In this document: positions 55,055 through 64,000 of the stretch, piece after piece | How the letters are laid out: each line of letters opens with the position of its first letter | Numbering within the stretch: position 1 is the first letter of the stretch | Origin: Lithospermum erythrorhizon | Lineage: Eukaryota; Streptophyta; Magnoliopsida; Boraginales; Boraginaceae | Reading direction: 5' to 3' | Assembly (NCBI GenBank): GCA_019722365.1 | Contig: JADFUC010001889.1 | Span: 3,038,001 to 3,102,000, forward strand | DNA: 64,000 bases | Program-made: the position numbers and the translations under genes | Notes under the pieces: generated by a model | The model's input: only the letters and a program-made list of their open reading frames with translations | Database searches by the model: none | Told to the model about the DNA's origin: nothing

Positions 55055-56930
55055 ATCAACTACATAGGTTCGAAGTTCGGTCCTAAATTTACGAGCCTGT
55101 TAGTTCGTCCGTCCGAATATTGATTTTGCAGTTCGAGTCCTATGTTCGGCTTTTTCAAAAAAATTCCTTCCTGGGTCCGATTCGGTCCGAATTTTCGAAC
55201 GGTTCGAAAATAGTTCGGTCCGGTCCGTATTGACTATTTACCTATTTACCTATCTTATCTCTAAAATTGAAAATAATATTACATCCCATGACATAATTTC
55301 AAAATTTGACGAGCAAAAAAAATTACAGTCCCAAAATGAAATTAAAGTTTGACAATTCAAAGTAAATAGTTCTCGATCAAAAGTAAACAAAATTACAAGT
55401 GCATTCACTTCATTCTTCAAGTCCTACGAGACGCTGTTGTTCTGAGCTCTTTGGTGGTTTCATAAAGATAGTTGATTGTGATTCCTTTTCATTATAGAAG
55501 GAACAAAGGGACAACAGAAAGAGCAACTTCATCATTTGATCGTGATGCTGCCAAGAGAAACATCTAAGGCAAAGAGTAATAAACAACAAACAAAGCCGGC
55601 ATAACATTCCAAATTTCCAGTAATTCATCATTTTCCACACTTGGAAATCTAAACAAGGCAATAAGCATTTAAATTCAAAGTTACACTAATGTAACGGCGG
55701 TAAGTGCAACTAAAATTACATAAAAGTATGTTATAATAAGGAAATCGTATTAGAATTCCATATCATCATCTTCAAATATAATTATATTTGGTATATCAAA
55801 TACAATACTCTATTACATGTTAAACAAAATGAAGTCTCAAGTACTAAACAGCACGAAGTAATATGGAATAGCAACAAATTCATAATAGTAACAAATCTAG
55901 GCAACATAATTATGTGAATCAAGTTTTGTTACATGAGTTTTCATTTCATATAAGGCACATTCTCATACTCTAACTCATGGATCATCTCGCTGACTAGTAA
56001 CCCTCCCCCATTTCACTATCAATATTCAAAAGCGAGGTATTCGATAATCAACAAATTGAAAAGTCATTAGTTAATAATAAAATAAAACTATTGCACTGTA
56101 ATTGCATTAAACTGAATCCACAATTTAATTAAAAAACTAAAAACCCCATTCATGAAATCAAATTAAAATATTAGTTACAAATTAGAAGTAACAAAATACA
56201 TGATATAACACACACATTCAAACCAAAATCGAAATAAAAATTGAAAGTCAAAAGTCAAAACGAAAAAGTCAAACCTAAATGAAAACTCAAAATTAGCAAA
56301 TTCATTAACCAAAAATATTTTGGTCTATTACATATATTGAAAACAAACAAAAATCAAATCAAAATCGAAGTCAAATCAAAGTCAAAAGTCGTTAAGTCAA
56401 ACCTAAATGAAAAATAAAAAATTAGCAAAAATTTATTAACCAAAATATTTATTATTTATGACATGTAACAAAAACAACAAAAACTAACACATACGTGATG
56501 TATAATCCAACATCTGTGGATTGATTCATGAGGGGAGTAGTCAAGTGAACTGGTTATAACTCAAACCCAGTCTTATAAGAGAATTGAAAGATGAAAAATT
56601 GATGGAAGGTAAGACTCTTAAGAGAGTCGCGCGGATTGGAGAGGAAATGAGGAGATTAGGGATGACTGATGAGGAAATGAGAGTTGGGACTGGGGCAACC
56701 TAATTACTAACGTTCAGCCCATGAAAATTAATGAGCCAGGTCCGTTTATGTTTGGTATAAATGGGCCACAACAATTTAATTATTTTCGGATCGACACTTT
56801 AATCGCTTTATCCTGGCCTGTCATCATCAATTTAAAAAGTTTCTACCGACAAGCTGATTCACCGACCGGTTCAACCTGATTTTTCGAACCGGATGTCGAG
56901 TCAATCGAACTTTCTATCTGTTTACAGGCC
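55055..56930. repeat. Segment bounded by GGTTCGG-type blocks, possible hAT-like element
   Basis: The left block (55055-55235) contains repeated GGTCCG/GTTCGAA motifs; the right block (56845-56930) contains ACCGGTTCAACC, CGAACCGGATGTCGAG and ends TTTACAGGCCTAAC, whose complement TTAGGCCTGTAAA is a common plant hAT-like end. A similar TTAGGCATG plus GTCGGTTTTGG start is seen at 19030. No transposase is recognisable between the blocks, so a non-autonomous element is only a possibility. Confidence 0.35.
56225..56475. repeat. Two degenerate tandem copies of a 128-bp unit
   Basis: AAGTCAAACCTAAATGAAAA occurs at about 56267 and 56395, each preceded by repeated AAAGTCAAAA motifs and followed by AAATTAGCAAA...ATTAACCAAAA. 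Non-coding. Confidence 0.7.
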
Positions 56931-58189
56931 TAACCACAGTTCCACCAATAATGGTTTAATCCTTCTAGTTTAACTCAATTCCTTTACAACTTAACCTCTA
57001 AAAAAATAAAATCAATCAATTTAATTAAAATTCAACTCCAAAACTCAATTTCAACACATAACTCATCAAGGAAAGTCAAACTTTGTTTTCATCCAATCAT
57101 CAAATAAAGACATATTCTCTTTTCATTTTTCCATATGTTACATTCACCATTGAAACATACCACTAAACTTATTCTTCACCAGATGACATCATCATCTTCC
57201 AAAAAAAAATTCATGAATATCTCCTTATTCTTCACCATATTTTGTTTTGGTTTGATTGATTAGCCATTTGGCAGTTTGTTTTATTTAACTAAATGCAATC
57301 CCAGGATTCTAGATGATTATTATGGTGATTTAAACATGTAGGTTATTAAGGATAACATTACAAATGACAAAAAGTCAAGAAGGCCTTTTATGTTAATATC
57401 CATTTAGATTAAAAATAATGATGTGGCAAGTGATCCAATGGTTGTGGTGAATTTAGCATCCAATATTAAAGATAATCCTTAATACCACAAACTCAAGCTC
57501 GAGATAGTCAAGCAATCTTTCAACAATAATGAAGAGAACCTATGGTGCTTGTTTAACCTATCAACCTATCAACCTATCAACTATTGCAACTTAAGTAGTA
57601 CTACCTCCTAGTACTGTTTATATTGTGAGAGAATTTTCACCTATATATTGCTATAAATAAGAACGATAATATAAATATAACTTAAAAATAACATATCTAA
57701 TGATAATATTTTTATTTTTTGGTAAAATATATACAAAAATATTTTAATCGTTCAAGTTTAGTTTCAAATGTAATGGGTGATTCTTTATATGAATTAGAGA
57801 AAATATATATCTATTCTCGACGTATCCAATAACGAATAAGTTTCAAATGAAAACATCAATCCCGAGCAAGATATATTATAAGCAACAAAAGTAAACCTGA
57901 AATCCAATATATATAGTCTAGCTATATTATAAAATTGGTACAACATTCTCACATTATAAAATTCTCAAACAAAACCATTGAACATACGAAGATTCAACAC
58001 GACAATTTTCGGAAATAAGATTTTCACAAGAAGATGCCACAGCACTTCATGTCCTTCCCATAATGACCTAGAATCTACCAGCTTCATACTTCACTACAGA
58101 GAATAAAGTAAAAAAAAAAATTAGATATAAAAGAAAAGAGACAAATTGCTTATTCCAATTTCTCATTCCTCAAATAAATGGCAACAATA
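56931..58189. other. Intergenic, no gene recognised
   Basis: AT-rich. The right end is the 3' side of the minus-strand TDBD gene; a possible last exon (58097-58074) is discussed with that gene. CAACCTATCAACCTATCAAC near 57560 is a short tandem repeat. Confidence 0.4.
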
Positions 58190-59065
58190 TTAAATAATAC
58201 CTCCCCATTTACGGAAATTCATTTGATTGAGATGACCTTCCATTAATTCTTCAATGGTTTCACATATATTCTCACGAGGAGTCTTCTTTAGCCTATGAAC
58301 CACTTCATGAATGCTTTTTCCATTCGGAAAATATATGTGATTATTTGGATGTTTGGTCTTGCATCCAGCATGTTCTTCAAAATCATTAGCTTTCACAACC
58401 TATTTTTTAGTTTTGCACAACATTAATTTACAATGTTTCTTTTTGGTGAGTTAGTTTCATAATTTTTTTGATAAGATAACTAAAATTATTGGTCAAGTTT
58501 TGCATACAAATAAATAACGTAAATTAGTTTAACTCGGAGAGTAAAATTATTGGTTAAGTTTTACATGAATAGTTAAAATTTAGTTTGTTGATGCATACAA
58601 ATATATGCTTGATGCATACATTTACCAACTCAAACCAATAAAAAATTGTCATGATTTATTACCTTGTAACCATTACAGGATTTGCAAGAGCATACATAAC
58701 CATTGCGGTGGATAAGTCCTCTTAGTTGTTCCTGCAAGCACCAATATTTTTAAAGTTAAAATTTATTGAGAATTCTTTTATATGAGGCCTAAAGAAAATA
58801 ATGTTTTCACCTCTCTTGACCATGATATATATGTAACGGGAATCCCATTGAAAATATCTGTCTCCAATAGAGTCTTGACATCCTTCGGAAAATTAATTGA
58901 TTTTACAATTTTCTTTTTGTAGGGTCTTCTCATTTTTGGGATTTCATTTGGAGGTGTGCAACCAATAATTTCGTTGACGATGTTGGTCTCCATAGAAATT
59001 GTCTCTTCAAGCTCGTTTTGAGCTTCATTCATATCACTTGCATTCACTTGGATATATTGGCCCAT
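58190..59065 (-). CDS. Tify-domain-binding-domain (TDBD) protein, short form
   Basis: Three exons join in frame: 59065-58811, 58731-58663 and 58399 down to the TAA at 58190 (177 aa). The protein reads FPKDVKTLLETDIFNGIPVT and YISWSRE, then EQLRGLIHRNGYVCSCKSCN, then FEEHAGCKTKHPNNHIYFPN, with the Cys/His set CxCxxC...HxxC of the plant TDBD (PF16135-like). This domain occurs in nuclear proteins, some with PHD fingers and acetyltransferase domains, others without. Here only about 50 residues precede the domain and nothing follows it. Family members continue past FRxWK, so a splice after GGAG (58203) to a short exon ending in TAG near 58074 is an alternative end. The ATG at 59065 is the first in frame after a TGA; upstream exons could have been missed. 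Probably a truncated or pseudogenised copy. Confidence 0.65.
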
Positions 59066-59350
59066 TAATATGATAGTCTTGGTGACACCCTTATTCAAGA
59101 AAAGTATATTATGTCATTGGAATTTATAACGAGAAAGATGTTGAATGCTATATTTTTCATATGATTTGCTCTGTATATTATGAGATATGAATCATTTGAT
59201 AGTTTTATTTGCAAATGGACTAGGCTAACACAATTGTATTAATATGTCACGAAACTATGTTGGACTAGACTAACACAATAAAAATGTCACTAAAACTATG
59301 TTCTCATATCATTTTTAAAAATTAGAAAAATATTTTGAGCATATAAAGTT

Positions 59351-61095
59351 GGAGAATTTTGTAAACTAGCACACTTTGACAAAAAAATTTAATTTCTAGC
59401 ATCCTGCAAATTTTTTTGCCTAAATAATACACCCCTATAAAAATACAAAATTGTTTCCCATTTCTATTTTCTTCCCCCATCTTCTCCAAATCACCACCCC
59501 CATTCTACTACCACCCTACTCCAACTCCCTCCACCACCACCTCCCCATGCAACTAATACCGCCCGCCCACCCCCTCTCCCCCCACGAAGTTTTCAGATCT
59601 CCGCGAAAACCCTGAATAGTGACCCCCTCATCTCTTTTGCTTTTAATCAAAGGGAGCTGTGGTTTCTTTAACTGGGGTAGGAGTAGGATTTCATTTTAAT
59701 TAGGGCGGGGTAGGTTTCATTTTTAATCGGGCGGAGGTGGGGGTGTTTTGGTGATTTACTGTGGATGCATTGTAGCTGCTTTTTGTCAGGCGATGTTTGG
59801 TGTTCGTGGCGCGGTGTTTTGGTAAACCTGCCGCAAATATGAGATATTTGAAATAGTGCCCATGAACAATTGGACATACAACCGATTTACTCATTTTAAG
59901 TTTAAGTTCAGATATACGCTCGGGACATAGTAAGAATGTTCAGTTAGATACTCGAGACGACATTGTGGGTTATGACGGCTTAGTGGTCCGCTTCACATAA
60001 ACAATATACTAATATATAATGCGATTAACATTAATTAGCATATGACTTTTGTCAATCGAGACTAAGTGGTCACACACTTACAACGAAAGTAAGTCATAAT
60101 TTAATTATAATTTTAAGGGTTTAAAATAGAACTATATAAGAACATTGGGGCAAAATTTTAATTATTGAAAAGTGCCCCATGTTCGACCAACACTATGAAG
60201 GGATAAGGTTTTCAGAATTTTCTATTTGAAGAATCATTAATGAAGATTCTTACCTGGAATTAATTTCATGCTTTTATTTTTGGTGATCGATTTTTGCTGA
60301 CTTCCAAAAAAAATCCTAAAAAGTAGGAATTTCGGGTGCCTATATAGCCACTTTTAGAGATTTAAAACTCGCTTCATTCACTTTCAGATTCGCTTTGTGA
60401 AAAGCTCAAAAGCCTTCTCCCTCCTTCTTTCTCTATTTGGCCGACTAGTAGGCGGGGGAAATTCTTTCTATTTTCTCAATAACCTCTTCGTAGTTCAATA
60501 TTTTAAATGAGTTATAGTAAAATCCCCGAGGGACTTTGCCTGGCTGGTGTGGACAATCTTAAAGGCATTTCTCCTCGCTTTGACGCCGTGGGGGTCTTCA
60601 TCACAATATTCGCTGTTATTCCGATATAGAATATTATTTATGTTATTAAATACCAACAAAAACATTACTATACACCAAATTATACTGTGTATTTTGGTGT
60701 TTAACGGAGTTTTTGGTGAAAATTGATTTTGGTGGCGTATGGATGGTGGTGGTGTTTTGGTCGGGGGTCGCTTTTGGGCGTGGTGGTGGTTTTTGGTTGG
60801 TGGTGATATTTGGTGATTTTTTGTTAGTGGTGGTGTTTTGTTTGTGCGCGTGGGGTTTCATTGCGGCGGTAAGGTGGGGCAGTGGTGGGTGGGTGGGGTG
60901 AGATGGTGGTGGTGGTGGGGATGGGGTGGGGTGGTGGGGATTTGGAAAGAGGAAGAAAGGGGATTGAGAGGCAAAATGAAATAGGAGGCATTTTATATTT
61001 TCACAAGAGAGTGTTCTATTTAGACCAATTTTTTTGTAAGGGTGTTAGATAATATTAAACAATGCATTGATTTGTGCTATTTTACAAAATTTCCT
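59351..61095. mobile_element. Non-autonomous Mutator-like element (MULE) with 9-bp target duplication
   Basis: TATAAAGTT at 59342-59350 and 61096-61104 is a 9-bp direct repeat, the MULE hallmark. Inside it, the left end GAGAATTTTGTAAACTAGCA and the reverse complement of the right end (GGAAATTTTGTAAAATAGCA) match, and the similarity continues through ACAAAAAAATT, TAAATA-ACACCC and a C-rich CACCACC-type subterminal tract (59465-59550 versus 60960-60850). No transposase gene is present. The open frames inside are low-complexity. A solo LTR appears to sit in the middle. Confidence 0.8.
59849..60605 (+). repeat. Probable solo LTR nested in the MULE
   Basis: A 757-base block begins TGAAATAGTGCCC and ends TCTTCATCACA, flanked by ATATT (59844-59848 and 60606-60610), a 5-bp duplication as left by LTR retrotransposon integration. 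A TATA-like GTGCCTATATAGCC lies at about 60337, followed by a leader-like stretch. Composition differs from the CACC/GGTG-rich MULE arms on both sides. No internal retrotransposon sequence remains, consistent with LTR-LTR recombination. Confidence 0.55.
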
Positions 61096-61260
61096 TATAA
61101 AGTTGCATAATTTAATAAAAAATAAAGATATACGAAGTAAGATTTTTTATGTCACGGAATCCAAAACATCTGTAACCATTATTACTTCATAATATTGATA
61201 ATATAGTTACTGAAATAGGAGTATAAGCCAACACAAAAATTTCTTACAAAAATATGTAAA

Positions 61261-61449
61261 GTGAAAATTGGTAAAATAGCACATATTTAACCAACTTTTT
61301 AACTTGTAGTACACATGCTGACCCCATAAAAATTGTCTAAAATACCCTTAAAGTTAGTATGAATGCTATTTATACAAAGAAATTAGTATGGGTGCTACAA
61401 GTTAAAAATAAAATTGGTCAAATGTGTATTATTTTGTTAATTTTCTCCT
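61261..61449. mobile_element. MITE with about 60-bp terminal inverted repeats
   Basis: The left end GTGAAAATTGGTAAAATAGC, then ACATATTTAACCAACTTTTT and AACTTGTAGTACACATGCT, matches the reverse complement of the right end (GAGAAAATTAACAAAATAATA, CACATTTGACCAATTTTATT, AACTTGTAGCACCCATACT). The core 'AAAATAGCACA' is shared with the ends of the neighbouring MULE, so it is probably a MULE-derived MITE. No clear target duplication was seen. Confidence 0.75.
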
Positions 61450-62899
61450 ATATATTACTCGATACATTATTGAAGATTTGGGATGTAGCTAGAATTAATT
61501 GAGGTGAAGTTGAATGAGATCGATATGACAATGATGCAAGGGGTAAGTAGGGATTAGATCTCGATAAGTTATTCAATTTAAATCCTAATGTATTTGAAAA
61601 ATTCTTCATCTAAATAAGGTAATGGTAGGATAGTACGAAGCCTTACTCCTGAGATGACTGGGTAGCTATTGCGAATTGACCCAATAATAAAGTGTAAATA
61701 CGATGTACTATTTTACAATAGATAATAAGCATAGGTAGTGCAATGAGCCATTTTGATTTATTTAATTATATCTAAGAGCCAGAGAATATAAATTTTTTTA
61801 CTCCATAAAACTTGCTAAACCTTATAGTAAATATTGATAACAATTTAAAACTTGCTAAGGAAAAAAGAAAATTTTAAATTTAGTAGATTCATAAATATTG
61901 ACTACCACCTTAGAATTCATTTTCAAGCTATCACATTATATGTGGCAATAAAACTTATCATGACCAATAAACTATCTATTTTAATGATTTCATTGTCAAA
62001 TTGGCAAAAATTCAACAATTTTCAAATTCATCTTAAAAAAGTTCAAAGGTGCGCTTGATAGTACCATTTTTGCTTGACACCTTGAGAATTTGTCACCTTT
62101 TCAATGCTGTGTAATCTGCAACGAGCACAACATTCAAATGCTAACATACGTAATAAACACAATTTATAACATCTAAAAAATGCACTACTAAGAGCTATAA
62201 GCCTCCAATAGAGCCCTGTAGCCTGTACCATAGGGAAAGAACATAAATTCACTGTTATTTTTAATGATTTTTAATAGTGTTCATTATAGAAGTAACTATA
62301 AAAACTAGAAACGAAGTCACGTTTACTTGTGATTATTAGAAACTTTAATTTATTCTATGACACTCATTGGATCTTTTAATCATTTCAAAATTTAAATTAT
62401 ATGATATGCAAAAAATCACTCAAGAAAAGTTATAACAATTGCATAAAACTCATAACTTTATAATCAATTTTTTCCCTAAAAAAGTTATGAATTTAATTTG
62501 TTTAACCGACGATGAAGTCGGCTCTAATTGAAAATTTTATTTTCCAAAATCGCATGGTTTATCGATAATTACAAAATTTGTGTGAAATATATTATTTCTA
62601 ATATTAGATCTCGAACAAATCAAACACAAAAAACTGATGATTTATCGATAAATACAAACTTTATGTGAAATATATTATTTCTAGTATGTAGAATTCGAAA
62701 AATCAAACTCACAAATTCTTTTATCAAATAAGGTATGACATAATATAAGTGATATGAAATTTATATTTATTAGCCAATCTTGGTGAAAAAAAAAATCTCT
62801 TTTGATATATCTAATTTGAAAGGATAAAAATTTACCAAAAGTGATGTCTCGTGCGAGCTAATAGAGTCTTGGTGCTAGTTATATATAAACACCTAAAAG
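61450..62899. other. Intergenic, no gene recognised
   Basis: Very AT-rich. Two similar phrases ('atcgataattacaaa...tgtgaaatatattatttcta' near 62560 and 62645) form a degenerate 85-bp tandem repeat. No coding signal. Confidence 0.4.
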
Positions 62900-62906
62900 A
62901 CGAGAA

Positions 62907-63775
62907 ATTTGCATCCAACCCCTATATTATCATAAAGTTGTACATTACCCTTATGTATAACTTAATTAACACTCTATCCCCTTATATTATTTTTAACGTT
63001 ACATCTTATCCCCATATATTATTTAATTAACACCCTATCCCCTTATATTATTTTAACGTTACATCTTATCCCCATATATTATTTAATTAGCACCCTATCC
63101 CCTTTGTAGTATTTTTTTTAATGATGTATCCTATCACATGTATAATTTAATTATCATCCTACCTTCCTGTATTATTTTTAATGTTACACACCTTCCCCAA
63201 ACATCCAATTTTCTTTCAAAAGTAACTGTAATTTTTATGCACGAGCAATTTGTGTAACTTGAGGCTCAAAGCTGGTTTTTCCTCTCCAAAATGACATGTT
63301 TTTATACAATTTTGTCCCCATTGATATTTAATTATCTCATTTCTTTAACTTTTTTCTAGATACCCAAAACAATAATTATGTAACGTTCTTAATCTATAAA
63401 ATAATCACAAAGACATGTAATTTATAATAGTTATGTAACATTGATGTAATTTATAATAATATAAATTATTAATTCAAATTTTTGATGTAATTGATGAACT
63501 TTTTAATATAAATTATAAATTAGTTTTCAACCTCAATGCAAGTTACATGAATCGTGCTTAAATTACAATCACAGTTACATTAGTCGGAAAATTGGATGCT
63601 TGGGAAGGTGTGTAATATTAAAAATAATATAAAGATAGGGTACTAATTAAATTATAAATGAGGATAAGGTGCAACATTAAAAATACAAGTTAATAGAGTA
63701 CTAATTTAATTATAGAGGGAATAGGGTGCAACTTTTATAATAATACGGGGCAAAGATGCAAATTATGCAGGCAAC
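62907..63775. mobile_element. Fold-back-like element with long inverted arms containing tandem repeats
   Basis: The left arm (62907 to about 63265) and the reverse complement of the right arm (63775 to about 63525) run in parallel: ATTTGCATC, TATTAT-ATAAAGTTG-AC, then CCTTATCC/TATCCCC units, TTACACACCTTCCC-A-ACATCCAATTTTC and finally GTAACTGTAATT...GTAACTTG. The left arm contains three tandem 62-bp units (CACCCTATCCCCTTATATTA, AACGTTACATCTTATCCCCA); the right arm fewer. ACGAGAA at 62900-62906 and 63776-63782 could be a target duplication. The central 260 bases are non-coding. Confidence 0.7.
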
Positions 63776-63782
63776 ACGAGAA

Positions 63783-64000
63783 GATGATGTATGACACAAT
63801 AATATAAAGTTATAAACACCCATTAAAACAAATATTGAGCATATAATTAAAGTAGAAGGTTCTTGATGTTTTTGCGGGCCTATTAATAAGCAAGATTATA
63901 GGTTGTGTTGGTTATATTTTCGTGGAATAATTTCTACTAAATCTTTAATGCTATCTTAAGTTTTGATCTTGAACTTTTTAATTATATAGTGAAATTATAA
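63783..64000. other. Window end, no feature seen
   Basis: AT-rich sequence with no coding or repeat signal visible. Confidence 0.4.

Noticed and set aside
55410..55661. 83-codon Leu/Cys-rich minus-strand frame, as a hAT transposase C-terminus
   Set aside because: I could not align it with the hAT dimerisation motif in any frame.
60713..60901. Val/Gly-rich 62-codon open frame
   Set aside because: It is the GGTGGT-rich arm of the MULE, low complexity only.

Overview
This is a plant nuclear (eudicot) genomic window: AT-rich, with GT-AG introns, organelle-targeted housekeeping genes and many degenerate transposons. The recurring TACGGAGTA/TACTCCGTA motif and Au-SINE/Stowaway-like fragments fit a eudicot; Caryophyllales is a guess only.

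Seven genes or gene remnants can be supported by joining exons across GT-AG introns. From left to right they are: a WAT1/UMAMIT-type drug/metabolite exporter (minus strand, 3' end cut off by the window edge, 480-3161); a CASP-like membrane protein (plus, 16320-18237); an organellar methionyl-tRNA synthetase with 11 exons (minus, 21502-27455); a mitochondrial ATP synthase 6 kDa subunit gene whose frame is broken by one extra base (minus, 30035-30324); an ACR9-type ACT-domain protein (plus, 34118-37202); a small atypical bHLH factor (minus, 37734-38873, convergent with ACR9); the E1 subunit of mitochondrial 2-oxoglutarate dehydrogenase (plus, 46436-52699). Further right is a short stand-alone Tify-domain-binding-domain (TDBD) gene or gene fragment (minus, about 58190-59065), counted separately because it looks truncated.

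The spaces between genes are mostly repeats. About 9.26-12.9 kb is a decayed Ty1/copia element that still shows YVDD. 41.1-44.4 kb holds minus-strand pieces of a 'putative gypsy type transposon' gag-like protein. 59351-61095 is a non-autonomous Mutator-like element with a 9-bp target duplication and a probable solo LTR nested inside it. 61261-61449 is a MITE and about 62907-63775 is a fold-back element with long arms. Tandem repeats are frequent inside introns and upstream regions, most strikingly about 12 copies of a Stowaway-like terminal repeat directly upstream of ACR9.

The genes do not form a pathway cluster. Three of them (MetRS, ATP synthase subunit, OGDH E1) serve organelles, but nothing in the sequence suggests co-regulation. 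I found no rRNA, tRNA or CRISPR array and no convincing novel multi-gene system. The most unusual items are the broken ATP synthase subunit gene, the TIR-derived tandem array at the ACR9 5' end, the nested transposon at 59.3-61.1 kb and the short TDBD gene.
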